A stretch of DNA of 64,000 nt from Meira nashicola (GCA_001600355.1 BCJU01000002.1:3658001-3722000); one strand, 5' to 3'. Positions 21,631 to 31,857 are shown, counted from the stretch's first letter. Notes: generated by a model from the letters alone, not told the origin. A program made the numbers and translations.

Positions 21631-21640
21631 TATAAAAAAA
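21631..21640 (+). promoter_or_regulatory. TATA box of Cys-rich membrane/secreted protein gene
   Basis: TATAAAAAAA lies 56 nt before the ATG at 21687 but only 20 nt before the longer ORF's ATG at 21651, favouring the downstream start. Confidence 0.6.
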
Positions 21641-21686
21641 GATCATTTCAATGAAAGATTCCCCCTCTTCTCTTCATCTTCTCACG

Positions 21687-22439
21687 ATGAACGGTACCTG
21701 TAACACCTTCTTTCAATGTTCAAGCACAGCTTCCGAAGTTATAATGCCTGCTTGTAATGTTCCGATCACAAAGTTGGGCAATTATTATACTTGTTGTATA
21801 GAATCGGAAGAACAACAACAAAATGTTTTACAAGCTTATAATAAGATCCAAGGATCATCTGTAGGAATCGCATGTGGTGGAACAGGAAGAAGCAACGCAG
21901 GCAATATCAGCATTCGATCTCCTTCCTATAAAATATTTATGATGGTGTTGGTATTAAATCTTGCTACATGGTTAATAGCGGGAGTGAGTGCAATTCCATC
22001 AAATTCAGAAACTATGCTTATAAAAAGAGACATCAAATGTAGAGGATTTATAATCAAATCTCAAGAAGATTCTTTCTCTCCAGGTAAAAAAGTTTCTGGG
22101 ATCACAAATTGTGGAGGAAATCCCGTTCCTTGTCTTACAAACAGTACAAATACTGATGGAATAAGTTCTTCATCAACATTTTATATTTCAACTAAAGGAA
22201 ACGTGAATGGAGTGAATGTTGAACGTACTTTTGGAGCGGGTTATATTGATTCTACATCAATTTCAAAATCAGATGGATATCTTGTACCTATCAATCAATG
22301 TGGTTATTTGGTGTCATATTCTCTTTCTACTTTATTCAAAGGTACATGGACAGATTGTGATGGGCAAAATCAAGAAGGTGAAGCAAATGTGATTCGAAAG
22401 AATGGACAGCAAAACAAGATTGTACTTACTACTTGTTAA
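21687..22439 (+). CDS. Cys-rich protein with membrane segment, Kex2 site and secreted-type domain
   Basis: I do not recognise this family. The 250-residue product has three parts. Residues 1-70 form a Cys-rich domain (C5, C11, C23, C36, C37, C63). Residues 83-103 form one hydrophobic segment. A Lys-Arg at 113-114 precedes residues 115-250, a Ser/Thr/Asn-rich domain with six cysteines (118, 142, 149, 205, 224, 250). The layout suggests a membrane-anchored precursor cut by a Kex2-type protease to release the C-terminal domain. A decayed paralog lies at 57541-58169. The start at 21687 is chosen from the TATA spacing and from alignment with that paralog; 21651 would add 12 residues. Confidence 0.7.
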   Translation: MNGTCNTFFQCSSTASEVIMPACNVPITKLGNYYTCCIESEEQQQNVLQAYNKIQGSSVGIACGGTGRSNAGNISIRSPSYKIFMMVLVLNLATWLIAGVSAIPSNSETMLIKRDIKCRGFIIKSQEDSFSPGKKVSGITNCGGNPVPCLTNSTNTDGISSSSTFYISTKGNVNGVNVERTFGAGYIDSTSISKSDGYLVPINQCGYLVSYSLSTLFKGTWTDCDGQNQEGEANVIRKNGQQNKIVLTTC

Positions 22440-22445
22440 TATGAT

Positions 22446-23243
22446 TTATAACCAATTACATAAGAATGGGAAATAATACATCACAAATCCTATGAAAAGA
22501 TGCACAGGTGCTTCAAAAGGAAATGTTACTTGTCCGATCGAATTTGTTGCTACGCTCTTGTTTGCATATAAGTCAGAACTATCATCAGCAATTTCCATTA
22601 CGCCATGAACGAAATCGAAATAAGAACATGGAAATTTGGCAACTTGAAAGTCTATTTTATAACCAGATTCATTTGTTCGTGAAGTTCCTCGGTAAGGATT
22701 ATAACCACGATTAAAAGAAAGTGCAGAAGGTTTGACGTATGTTGAAGAAATTAAAGTTTCATTTTCTCGAAGTACTCTTTCTGCAGCTTCTAAATCTCTA
22801 TAAACATGGTATAAAGCTTTATCCAAAAATGCTAAAAAGAGTTTAGAGGAATTTTTGTTCATAAAACGATGTTCTGTTCCAGCAGATGAAACGAGGATGA
22901 TTTTATTTGCTTTAATGTTGTTCGAAGATTGAATTGCTTTAATCATATTCTTGGCTGTATCCTCTACTAAATGCGTATTTGGTTGGTTTCCTTTGGGTGC
23001 AACTGCTAAGATGATAACATTTGATTCTTTTATACAATCTTGAATTAAGTTTATATTATCGATAGATCCTTCGAATGTTGTTATTCGTGCTTTATGTTTT
23101 TCCGAATTAATGCATCTGTTCAGCTTTTCCTTTGATCGACAAAATGCATGTACTTTTGCTTTTGGAGAAGAATAAAGAATTTCTTCTGTCAACATAGATC
23201 CAATCGTACCTGTAGCACCAAAAATAGCATAGCAGAGAGACAT
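22446..23243 (-). CDS. NmrA-like / atypical SDR NAD(P)-binding protein
   Basis: One exon encodes 265 residues. The N-terminal YAIFGATGTIGSML is a dinucleotide-binding Rossmann loop. Later strand VIILAVAPKG and the IILVSSAGTEHRF segment are typical of NAD(P)H-binding (PF13460/NmrA-like) proteins. The Tyr-x3-Lys of classical SDRs is not obvious, so it could be a redox sensor or a reductase. The C-terminus is hydrophobic. It converges on the Cys-rich gene (stops about 6 nt apart) and is divergent from the regulator at 23607. A TATAAATA box lies at 23306-23313, 70 nt before the ATG. Confidence 0.82.
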   Translation of the reverse strand: MSLCYAIFGATGTIGSMLTEEILYSSPKAKVHAFCRSKEKLNRCINSEKHKARITTFEGSIDNINLIQDCIKESNVIILAVAPKGNQPNTHLVEDTAKNMIKAIQSSNNIKANKIILVSSAGTEHRFMNKNSSKLFLAFLDKALYHVYRDLEAAERVLRENETLISSTYVKPSALSFNRGYNPYRGTSRTNESGYKIDFQVAKFPCSYFDFVHGVMEIADDSSDLYANKSVATNSIGQVTFPFEAPVHLFIGFVMYYFPFLCNWL

Positions 23244-23606
23244 CTTGTAAGTCTTAATGATGAGTACGAATGAAATATATTATTTAACGAAAATCAAGTC
23301 GGTCGTATTTATATCTTTTGATCATCATCCGCGGATAAGTCCTTCTTTTTTTTTAGCGTATATAAGATGATTGATTCAATAATGTCCGCGTAAAATGCGC
23401 GGTGGCGGACTATTAGAATTGTCCGTCCTTCCCTCGGATGCTTAGTTAATCGAAACTAGTCCACTTTGAGATAGATGTATTATTATTATTACTGATGATG
23501 TGCCTGCTATATATACTAATTCCCCGCGTAAAAGAAGATTTAACCTTATCTTTTGCATTATATGCATATAACTTAGATAACTCCTTCGGGTATGTTCCTG
23601 TAAGTC
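23244..23606. other. divergent promoter region (NmrA-like / Zn2Cys6)
   Basis: 363 bp hold TATAAATA at 23306-23313 on the minus strand and TATATA near 23511 on the plus strand. A GC-rich patch near 23388-23408 has no clear meaning. Confidence 0.5.
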
Positions 23607-25649
23607 ATGATGAATATTATAGATTATCGTGATTTGACAGATGAACAAAACGTTCCACATAAAACACATATTGTCTCAAGACCAAGTTGGAGTTGTACAG
23701 AATGTTCACGTAGAAAGATTCGATGTGATAAAAGAATACCATGTCAATCATGCACAAAGAGAGGTAAACCGGAAGAATGTAAACGTGGAGAAGATAATAA
23801 TAATGAGATAGAAGAATCTCCAACATCAGATCTGATGAAAATGATGACGAATATATCAGATAGGTTAAAGAGAATAGAAGAACGAATGGATGAAGAAAGT
23901 CGACCAAATAAAAAACAAAGACAATATGAACCCAAGCTACCACTCCAGCAAACTTCACAAACAATCGATCAAGAAGCAGAAAATCAAGATCATTCTGTTA
24001 CAATAGAATACCTTGCATTAGGAAAAAATAGAAAGTTAGGAATTTTGTCAGGCTCAAAAGATCGACATACAGCAACAGCACCAACGACAAATATTTTACC
24101 TACACCCAATAGACAAATACAAGAATGTCCTTTAGCTGTTCGTTCAATGATGTTAGATCGTAAAACACTTGAATATGTTTTACACTTTCATCGAACCAAT
24201 GTTCAATGGCAACATGCATGCGTACATTCACAAACATTCGATCGTCAAATAAAAGCATTTATGGATTTATTTTATAAATCAAATGATGATGAATTTTGGT
24301 ATCATGTTGATCCTCTTTGGTTAGCTTTACTTTTTGCTATTCAAACGATCACTTTTCATCAAATGCCTCGTTCCTCAATGCAGACTATCTTTCATTCTTC
24401 TCGTCAATCTTTGGTAGATGGAATGTTGATGGCCACTTTACGTTGTTTAGAAGCGGGAAATTATATGTCAAAGCCAAGCTTTTTCTCTTGTCAAACAATT
24501 GCAATTCTTTCTATTTGCGGTCATAATGTCGTTGATTCAAATCATTTAGCTTCCCTTTTAGCTGTTGGTATAAAGATTGCACAAATGCTCAATTTGCATG
24601 TTTTGGGTGCTGAATCATATTCATATTCAAGTACAATAATAGAGAACAATAACAAGATGATTGCATTAGAGATGGGTAAAAGAGTTTGGTGGTCATTGGT
24701 ACAACAAGATTATTTCGCAATTCCATTTAGAGGTGTTTCACTCGTTCATCCTAATCAACATGATACGCCTTTTCCTGGTAATTTTACCGAAGAACAAATG
24801 GAAAAAGGATTACAAATTGAAAATGACCATAACACATTAACACTAATCTTGAAGCAAAGAATCACATCTATAACTGCCGATATTCTTTGTCGTTTCTTCC
24901 TCAATCTCCCAACAAAGGAAGTTGAATTAGAATTACATGTGAAACCATACGAACAAGCATTACGTAAATTAATTCCACATGCATGGAGTTCAAATTTTGA
25001 CAATCATGGATATGGTCAATCTTTAATTCAATATCTCAATATAAGTATTCGTCATAAAATTCTCGTTATTCATCGTGCATTTTGTGGTCGTAAACCTTTC
25101 AATCAAACTGAATTACGTAAATCACAAAGAGAATGTGTTCATCTTGCACGTTCAATTTTAACATTTTGTACGCCTTCCATTTCTGGTACAAGTATGACAG
25201 GAGAAGAAGAAACATATTTACCGGGTCAACTTGATGTTATGTGGACTACTGCTTATCATGCCGTAGCAGCTGCAACAGTTTTAGCTTTGGATATGTTTGG
25301 TCAGATGAATGTTGAATCTTCAAATAAAAGAAGAGAGGAAGTTCAAGGAGCTTATTCAATTTTATGCAAATTATCAAATAGAAGTCCTATTGCGCAAAGA
25401 GGAGTAACTCTTTTAACATCTTTAATGCAACAATTTGATGCCATAATACCGCAAGCAAAAGAATCACAATTACCTCCTCCTCAAAATAACGTACAAGAAA
25501 TTTTATCAACAACGCCTTCTCAAGATACTATCAATGCTACATGGGATATGACGGATTGGGATCAATACAAAGAGATAATAGCCGTATTGGAAAATAATCC
25601 AGACGTAGGCAGACTATTTGATGGTACTTTAGGTGATCCATTCGCATGA
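23607..25649 (+). CDS. Zn(2)Cys(6) transcription factor with fungal-specific TF domain
   Basis: This 680-residue single-exon regulator has a standard zinc cluster: C30-x2-C33-x6-C40-x5-C46-x2-C49-x8-C58, with the basic CSRRKIRCDK stretch. A heptad-like region about residues 75-105 (SDLMKMMTNISDRLKRIEERM) looks like the dimerisation coiled coil. The middle (residues about 210-480) fits the fungal-specific transcription factor domain, with the EMGKRVWWSLVQQDYF signature near residue 355. It acts in the nucleus. It converges on the NCS2 permease gene and is the nearest candidate regulator of the permease/deaminase/dioxygenase group. Confidence 0.9.
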   Translation: MMNIIDYRDLTDEQNVPHKTHIVSRPSWSCTECSRRKIRCDKRIPCQSCTKRGKPEECKRGEDNNNEIEESPTSDLMKMMTNISDRLKRIEERMDEESRPNKKQRQYEPKLPLQQTSQTIDQEAENQDHSVTIEYLALGKNRKLGILSGSKDRHTATAPTTNILPTPNRQIQECPLAVRSMMLDRKTLEYVLHFHRTNVQWQHACVHSQTFDRQIKAFMDLFYKSNDDEFWYHVDPLWLALLFAIQTITFHQMPRSSMQTIFHSSRQSLVDGMLMATLRCLEAGNYMSKPSFFSCQTIAILSICGHNVVDSNHLASLLAVGIKIAQMLNLHVLGAESYSYSSTIIENNNKMIALEMGKRVWWSLVQQDYFAIPFRGVSLVHPNQHDTPFPGNFTEEQMEKGLQIENDHNTLTLILKQRITSITADILCRFFLNLPTKEVELELHVKPYEQALRKLIPHAWSSNFDNHGYGQSLIQYLNISIRHKILVIHRAFCGRKPFNQTELRKSQRECVHLARSILTFCTPSISGTSMTGEEETYLPGQLDVMWTTAYHAVAAATVLALDMFGQMNVESSNKRREEVQGAYSILCKLSNRSPIAQRGVTLLTSLMQQFDAIIPQAKESQLPPPQNNVQEILSTTPSQDTINATWDMTDWDQYKEIIAVLENNPDVGRLFDGTLGDPFA

Positions 25650-25691
25650 TATTCAAAACCAAAATATATACATAATAAAACAAAATCCCCC

Positions 25692-27527
25692 TCATGAACT
25701 TCTATTGAAAACAGGACCTGGCTGATTCCATGTTTCATCATTCGGTGATGTTTTGATTTCATCATCATCTTGAATGCTATCAATACCTTGAACTGAAGTT
25801 CCTTCTTCGATTGTTGATTCTTGTTTATTTTCCATTTCATGTGGTAATAAAGCATTTAAGATAATACCAATCAAAGCAGCGATCAAGTAAGGTTCTTCAA
25901 CGATTAAAATGATTGCTTGAATGAGACCTTTTAATCCTTGATTGTTACCTTTATAAGTAAAGAAATAATTAAACCAAGTAGGAACACAAAGTGAAGCTAA
26001 ACCTAAAGACATTCCACAAGTTGCAATAAAACGTGCTCTTCTATCCCATTTTGCATAAGCCATTACACGAATACCCGAAACGGCAACTGAACCAAATAAG
26101 AATGTTGTAAATCCACCTAAAACACTTGATGGCATCGCAACGAAAACACTTGCAAATTTAGCAACAACACCCATAATGAATAAAAATCCAGCACAAACGT
26201 AACCTGCATTACGCGAAGCATTTCTTGTGATGGCAATCACACCTGCATTTTGTGAAAATGTTGTTAAAGGAGAAATCATTGCTAAAGGTGCAATTGTTGC
26301 CGAAATTGCATCTGCCAACATTCCACCTTGAACGCGAGATTCAAATTCTTCTCCTTCGATTGGTAATTGTGAAACATCACAACTTGCAGTTACATTTCCA
26401 ATCGTTTCTGCGCAAATTACAGTCCAAGCTGCTAACATTGGTAAAACTAATTGACCACGTAATGCTAAAGGGAAAGTTTTAACCCATAAAAAGGTGAAAG
26501 CTGGAGCAGATTGCATTGTTGATTTATTGAAATAGCCCGTTGCACCTGCAATAATCATTCCTACGACTAAACCAAGAAAGACTGAAGCAGATTTGATGAA
26601 TGGACTTCCGAATAATTCACATAAGATAATCGTAATAAATGCAGAAAATCCTAGCCCAATCAAAGGTGCAGAACCCCAAAGATGTTTTGTTACGGGAGCA
26701 TTATTTGAAGGACATAACATCTTATGATCGCTCATACAAGGACCAGAACCTCCTGCCCAATTTGTAATTCCACTTTTGACCAAAGAAGCACCAATTAAGA
26801 ATAACATCATTCCAACAATAAGCGGAGGAAACAATCTTCTAATCATCTTGGGAGGAATGAAAGCAAGTAAGATACAGAATAAACCTGTAATACAAGCAGT
26901 TCCTAAAATTGCTCCAAATTCTTTCGGACAAGGTAATTTTGTTCCATCAGCTGCTGAAGGACAAACACCTGTTGCATATGCTTGAGAAAGATAAGAAAGA
27001 CCAACGTTTACAAAAGCAAAAGAAGTACCGGTAACATTTATAATTCCAGTTCCTAAAAAGTATCTTGATTTACCTAATTTGAACCTTGAAACTTGTACTG
27101 CCGTCCCAATTCCACACCAAATCAAAGAAGCTGAAATGAGATATTGTGTATTTGCATTACCAAGGTTCGCACCTGCTGATCCCCCTAACAATAAAGGTGG
27201 TGTAACCACTCCACCTACCATTGCTAAAGCATGTTGAAGACCGAGGATTAAAAGTAAGAAATACGGTATTTTATCATGAACACCATAAAAAGGTAAATCT
27301 CTTTTTGTTTTTGTTAAAAATGGAATTGAAGGAATTAAAAGTGCTGCATAATCATGATCACCTATCCATGCATCTTTTGAAACGAGACTTTTACCGAATT
27401 GTTTGGTTTTGTTTATAAATGATTTTCCTTTTGGTACGTATGCTAAATCGTTTGATTGAACTTGAGGTTGTTCGTAGGCATATACGGCTGCTTCGCCTGT
27501 ATTAATCGGTTGCTTTGTGTCTTCCAT
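25692..27527 (-). CDS. NCS2 xanthine/uric-acid permease (UapA-like)
   Basis: This 611-residue polytopic transporter belongs to the nucleobase-ascorbate (NCS2/NAT) family. The TM1 motif GLQHALAM carries Q98-H99. The family signature QNAGVIAITRNASR is complete around residue 425, followed by the SRNAGYVCAGFL helix. The ETIGNVTASCDVS segment in TM8 carries a Glu conserved in purine-specific members, pointing to xanthine/uric acid rather than uracil. It works at the plasma membrane as a proton symporter. A TATAAAAG box (27586-27593) lies 66 nt before the ATG. A 12-bp element at 27864 is shared with the deaminase/dioxygenase promoter. Confidence 0.93.
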   Translation of the reverse strand: MEDTKQPINTGEAAVYAYEQPQVQSNDLAYVPKGKSFINKTKQFGKSLVSKDAWIGDHDYAALLIPSIPFLTKTKRDLPFYGVHDKIPYFLLLILGLQHALAMVGGVVTPPLLLGGSAGANLGNANTQYLISASLIWCGIGTAVQVSRFKLGKSRYFLGTGIINVTGTSFAFVNVGLSYLSQAYATGVCPSAADGTKLPCPKEFGAILGTACITGLFCILLAFIPPKMIRRLFPPLIVGMMLFLIGASLVKSGITNWAGGSGPCMSDHKMLCPSNNAPVTKHLWGSAPLIGLGFSAFITIILCELFGSPFIKSASVFLGLVVGMIIAGATGYFNKSTMQSAPAFTFLWVKTFPLALRGQLVLPMLAAWTVICAETIGNVTASCDVSQLPIEGEEFESRVQGGMLADAISATIAPLAMISPLTTFSQNAGVIAITRNASRNAGYVCAGFLFIMGVVAKFASVFVAMPSSVLGGFTTFLFGSVAVSGIRVMAYAKWDRRARFIATCGMSLGLASLCVPTWFNYFFTYKGNNQGLKGLIQAIILIVEEPYLIAALIGIILNALLPHEMENKQESTIEEGTSVQGIDSIQDDDEIKTSPNDETWNQPGPVFNRSS

Positions 27528-27982
27528 TTTTATTGAGGAGAATGGGAATGGTGATGTAGATTTGTTGAGTAGTTTTATTTACCGTCTTTTATAATTATTT
27601 GAATGCAATCAACATTATCATGTATATAGCATTAGGAAGATAACGAGCGTGAGAAGCTTTATTAGCCTTGCCAGTGAATTGTATCTATCTAAAAGGTACG
27701 ATAAGAGATACGCCACAGGCGGAAAGATAGTATAGATAAGCGTTGCGCAGCGCTAGCGTATGTAGTAGATCTAGACAAAATACAAGAGTAAGAAGAAATA
27801 TCCGTACCTTGCATTTTAGCATTTTCCGAGATGCTTACTCGACCGAACTGAGTTATTCGGCTCACTCGGCCGCGTGCGGGAGTGGGGATCATTAAGATAA
27901 GACTCGGTAAATTTGTATATGCAATTTGAACGATTTCATTTCAAGTGAATACAGAAATACATTTATTTTTTACTACAAATGT
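27528..27982. other. permease promoter region
   Basis: 455 bp contain the permease TATA box (27586-27593, minus) and the element ACTCGGCCGCGT at 27864-27875. No gene is seen. Confidence 0.5.
27864..27875. promoter_or_regulatory. shared 12-bp element (permease side)
   Basis: ACTCGGCCGCGT is identical to 29050-29061. It contains the palindrome CGGCCG, i.e. abutting CGG/CCG triplets of the kind bound by Zn2Cys6 dimers. It lies about 337 bp upstream of the permease ATG. Confidence 0.5.
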
Positions 27983-28905
27983 CTACTTTTGCCAAAACCA
28001 ACGCTCTCGGTTTTGGTTAGTATCTTCGGTGTAAAACTTTTGATCAATGTCTTGCGTGTTGTGATCGTGTTTTCTGCTGACGAGCTCTTTCCAATTTGGT
28101 AACGCTTGACAGGCTTTGACTCTCTTGCCTGGAACACTTTGTCGTTCACATCCGATTGCTGTTAAAAAAAGAATAGTTAGAAATATGTTCCATAATTCTA
28201 TTATATAAACTTTGGCATACTCACGACAAGGTGCACTCTCGTTAAATTGATGTGCAAAAAATGGATCAGTTTCATTTGATAAAACATTTCCCAACATCAA
28301 TGTCATGTGACCCATAGAATAAGATTTTTCTAAAATGTCACTAGAAGAGATATAAATTTGATTTCTTCCAGCTATTGATGAGGAGAAGTGTCAGTTATTG
28401 TTACCTATCAATTTCAATCATACTCACCCTTTGCAATAGTTTCTATACTTGTTCCATAAATCACTTCTTTAAAACCTGCCCATCGAATTGCAGACATACA
28501 CATCGGACATGGTTCACCATTTGTATAAAGTGAAAAATCTTTCCAAGCAGCTAAAATTTGTTGAACATTTAAACCTTTATTTTTTAAAATTTCATGACAA
28601 ACTTTGATTGCCGTCATTTCACCATGTAAAGTTGGATCTCCTGTTTTACCAACTGCATTTGCAGCAACACAAATTAATTCATCATTTGTCGTATTCACAA
28701 TCGCAGAACCAAAAGGTGCTTGTGGACATGGTTGATCGTCATCATATGTTGCTTCATTTGCTAGTCTCATCCAATGTTCTCGCCTATGCCATGGAACATC
28801 ATTAATCGAAAGACCTGATTGATCGTGAGGATGTAAATGTAAGGAAGCTGAACAAATCTTGGAAGCTAATAAAAGCGTGCTGGCGAATAAATGAAACTTT
28901 TTCAT
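27983..28905 (-). CDS. secreted CMP/dCMP-type (guanine deaminase-like) deaminase
   Basis: Three exons on the minus strand are 28428-28905, 28225-28371 and 27983-28158, with GTGAGT introns of 56 and 66 nt, giving 266 residues. A clear signal peptide covers residues 1-20. The zinc-dependent deaminase motifs are intact: HGEMTAI (His94, Glu96) and PCPMCMSAIRW (Cys133, Cys136). The second and third exons add a NETDPFFAHQFN segment and a 60-residue tail. Cytosolic relatives deaminate guanine, cytosine or tRNA adenosine; a secretory copy suggests deamination of external or vacuolar nucleobases. It is divergent from the 2-oxoglutarate oxygenase gene and downstream of a purine permease. Confidence 0.87.
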
Positions 28906-29192
28906 TTTTGGTTTAGGTGATGATGATGGTACTTTAGAAGATTTATTATCTGCTAATAATTATATAATTTACAAATCATTCGTGAAGTTATCTTATCGGA
29001 AAAGCCTCTCTTATCAATTTCTCTTATCTGTACGCGGTTCACTCGGTCGACTCGGCCGCGTTAAATCAAGAGGCGCTAGTTTAAAAGTGCTCGCAACTGC
29101 CAAGTAAAACGGGCTGATTGATATTAAGCTATAAATAAAACCTGTCTTGCAAGACTGCACTAAAACCTTTCCCTCATCACATCTTATTCAAA
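28906..29192. promoter_or_regulatory. bidirectional promoter, deaminase / dioxygenase
   Basis: 287 bp separate the divergent starts. It holds TATATAA near 28961-28967 for the deaminase, TATAAATAAA at 29130-29139 for the oxygenase, and between them the 12-bp element at 29050-29061 plus a related CACTCGGTCGA just upstream. Confidence 0.55.
29050..29061. promoter_or_regulatory. shared 12-bp element (deaminase/dioxygenase side)
   Basis: ACTCGGCCGCGT is identical to 27864-27875 in the permease promoter. It lies about 145 bp from the deaminase ATG and 132 bp from the dioxygenase ATG. Confidence 0.5.
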
Positions 29193-30294
29193 ATGACTGC
29201 TGAAACAATAAATGAAGTACCTTGTATCTCTTTACACGATTTCAAAATCCGTCGTAAAGAGATTATAGAAGAATTGATGAATGCGTCAACTTATGTTGGT
29301 TTTTTTACATTATCAAATCATGGAATTACAAAAGAACAAATTCAAGAAGCTTTTTCCAGTTCAAAAGAATTTTTTGATTTAAATGATGAGATAAAGAAAA
29401 AAACATCTTTAAATGGTAAAAATATGGGATGGGAAAAGAATGCTCAAATTAGACCTTCAACTGGAACGGCAGATATGAAAGAAAGTATGCAATTGCAATT
29501 TGCAAGAATGCAAGGAATGTGGCCATCAGAGCAAGACTTACCAGATTTTCGACCAAAAATGGAAAAGTTTATGAAAGCCGTTCAAGAGTGAGTATTTGAT
29601 GACGAAAAGTTGCTTTATTTAACTTAATGTTTCTAACAATATAAACACTTTCAGTCTATCTGTTCAAGTAATGGAATGCTTTGCTGAAGGACTTGGATTA
29701 CCTTTAGACACATTCACAACAGGAACGGTCGATCCAGGTATAGGTGATTCACAAAGTACTCTTCGTTTATTGCATTATCATGATACAAAAGGCAAGCAAT
29801 TCGGTTCTGATTTTTGGAGAGCAGGAGCACATGCAGACTTTGATGTTTTAACAATGCTATTTCAACGTGATGGTGAAGGTGGTTTAGAAGTTTGTCCAGG
29901 TAGAAAAGTTGTTGGTGATTTTGGAATGGGAAATAGTTGGACTCCCGTTGAAGCACGTTCAGATAGAATCGTTTGTAATATTGGTGATCAATTAATGCGT
30001 TGGTCAGATGATAGATTAAAATCAACTTATCATCGTGTTGCTGTTCCAAAAGCAGATCAACCATGGGCACAAGGACCACGTTATTCAATTGCATTCTTTA
30101 ATCAAGCTAGATCTGATATTATCATTCAAGGTCCAGAGAAAAAGTATGAACCAATCACTGGAGCTGAATTCATTCGACAAGCATTAGCAAGAAATGCATT
30201 AGGAAGTGCATCTCAAGCTGCAAAAGCAAGTTCAAAGAGTACTTCTACAACTGCAATTCTACCGCAATCCCAAGTTGTTCCTTCTACCGCATAA
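29193..30294 (+). CDS. 2-oxoglutarate/Fe(II) dioxygenase (isopenicillin-N-synthase-like)
   Basis: Exons 29193-29587 and 29655-30294 flank a 67-nt GTGAGT intron, giving 344 residues. The N-terminal DIOX_N domain (IEELMNASTYVGFFTLSNHG) is followed by the jelly-roll core with iron ligands in HADFD (His191, Asp193) and STYHRVAVP (His258). The 2-oxoglutarate-binding Arg274 lies in PRYSIAFF. A Ser/Ala-rich tail follows residue 315. Fungal relatives include thymine 7-hydroxylase and many secondary-metabolism oxygenases. The neighbouring purine permease and deaminase make a nucleobase substrate plausible but unproven. A TATA box lies 63 nt before the ATG. Confidence 0.88.
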
Positions 30295-30298
30295 AATA

Positions 30299-30574
30299 TC
30301 ATTTAGCCAAAGAAGGAACATAATCAGTATTCTCTTTTGCCGGTATTTCTTGTACCATTTTACTTTTTCTTTTAATTGAATCAAAATCAAGTGCACCTCT
30401 CTCATACTGTCTGCATTGTCTTGGTCCAATTTGTACAACTTTATACTTTTCAGTTGGTAAAGAAACTATATCTTGATATTCCGTTACGAATGCCATTTGA
30501 TTTGCACCGGAAATTGTTACCCAAACTGATATAGTTGGCAATTTCCATGCTAAGCCGATTCCGTATCCTGACAT
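30299..30574 (-). CDS. small protein of unknown function
   Basis: This 91-residue ORF is soluble, lacks a signal peptide and matches no family I know. It has a normal composition, ends 4 nt from the convergent dioxygenase stop, and has a TATAAT-like box about 70 nt upstream (near 30641-30650), as other genes here do. These points favour a real gene over chance. Confidence 0.5.
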   Translation of the reverse strand: MSGYGIGLAWKLPTISVWVTISGANQMAFVTEYQDIVSLPTEKYKVVQIGPRQCRQYERGALDFDSIKRKSKMVQEIPAKENTDYVPSLAK

Positions 30575-31722
30575 GATTGAAAACTACTATAAGTGGTGGT
30601 GTTGGTTGTTTGAATTGAAAAGTGTGTATTATTCACAAGCATTATATTTAACCCTAACCCACATTTCTTACTCCACACTGCAACGCTGTGCTTGTGTAGA
30701 AAAGCTTATTTTTGCTTTTGACGCGGTGTTCCGATAACAATACGCCTTTATGCATGAATGCGGATAGAGCCGGCGGGGCGCTAATCTTGCCGCTTGATCA
30801 AGGAACATGAACATGCGCTTACGTTATATCAGCCACAAAGATACCTTTGATCACGATGAATTTAAGCAAGTTGATCATGCATTAGCTTACCTAATACCAA
30901 ACTTTGTACAATTTATCTTGATGGCTTATAAAGTGGCATGTGCCATTTAGCATGGTTACGTGCAAATCGCGCGAACGAATTTCCATGGACTTTGCTATAT
31001 TCAAAAAAATAATAGCAATCAAGATATATAAGAACTTGTTGCTCTTCAGTTATGATTCATCAGATATTGCATGTGGACAACTGTCATGAACTCTGGATAA
31101 TAAATATACACATATATTCAATTTTTTAGTCTCTAAAACTGCAGGCCTTAGCGTACATTTATTGTCCATCAAAACCCTAATCATCAATTTATCCGGAAAT
31201 CTTACGGTCGCTTTCTCCATAAAAAGAATATCAACATACGATCAAAACGTGTACCCGCACTAAAAAGGAATTAATAAAAGCCACAATTCTTTGATTAAGC
31301 GTCCATCAAAGCTCTAATCATCGATGTTTTATACTCTCATTCCCTGTAATCGAAAGAACATCCGGCAACTTTGAAGAATCAATTTAACGCCACTTATCCT
31401 TTGATTAGATATTTAGTCTTCTTTTTTCCTTCCGTCGGAATAAGGACTTGAACCGCAGGAAAGCTTTTTATGGCCATCAGAATTGACTAAAAAGTGAAAC
31501 ATTCTAGCATTTTAGGTCATTTCAATTTTAATTCAATTACGCTTATATCCTTTTTTTCCACATGGTTCTTTTCAATTTATTCGAAAAGGGAACGTGTAAA
31601 GTATGATTAAATTATGATGGCTAAAAGGATGAAAGGTATAAAAGCCATGAAAAACAGCTTCAAAAAAATCCCATTTCTCCCCATCCCAAACAACAACCAA
31701 ATTTCCTCCTTTCCCCTATCAT
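30575..31722. other. long intergenic region
   Basis: About 1.15 kb are without a convincing gene. A TAACCCTAACCC stretch near 30649-30660 resembles two telomere units. The 3' end holds a TATAAAA box (31637-31643) for the next gene pair. CGCTTA hexamers occur near 30815 and 31544. Confidence 0.5.
31637..31643 (+). promoter_or_regulatory. TATA box of small membrane ORF / Kex2-site protein pair
   Basis: TATAAAA lies 86 nt before the small ORF's ATG (31723) and 214 nt before the main ORF's ATG (31851). The transcript should therefore include the small ORF. Confidence 0.55.
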
Positions 31723-31857
31723 ATGATCAATTCCTACCTCACAAGCACAACTGAATCTACTCATCATTTCAACAAAGAAGAAACTTTAAAACTTATCGTA
31801 GTTGGAATAGTTTGTTTTATTTTTGGATATCTCGCAAATATAAAGAAAAGATGGTAG
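31723..31857 (+). CDS. 44-residue single-pass membrane microprotein
   Basis: This small ORF begins at the first ATG after the TATA box. It has a polar N-terminus, one hydrophobic helix (LKLIVVGIVCFIFGYLA) and a basic end (KKRW). Its TAG stop overlaps the ATG of the following ORF by 7 nt. It may be a real upstream cistron, or a regulatory upstream ORF limiting translation of 31851-32561. A similar arrangement occurs at 56915-57109. It matches no known family. Confidence 0.45.
   Translation: MINSYLTSTTESTHHFNKEETLKLIVVGIVCFIFGYLANIKKRW

Noticed and set aside
30649..30660. Interstitial telomere repeat (CCCTAA)
   Set aside because: Only about two units are present; chance is enough.
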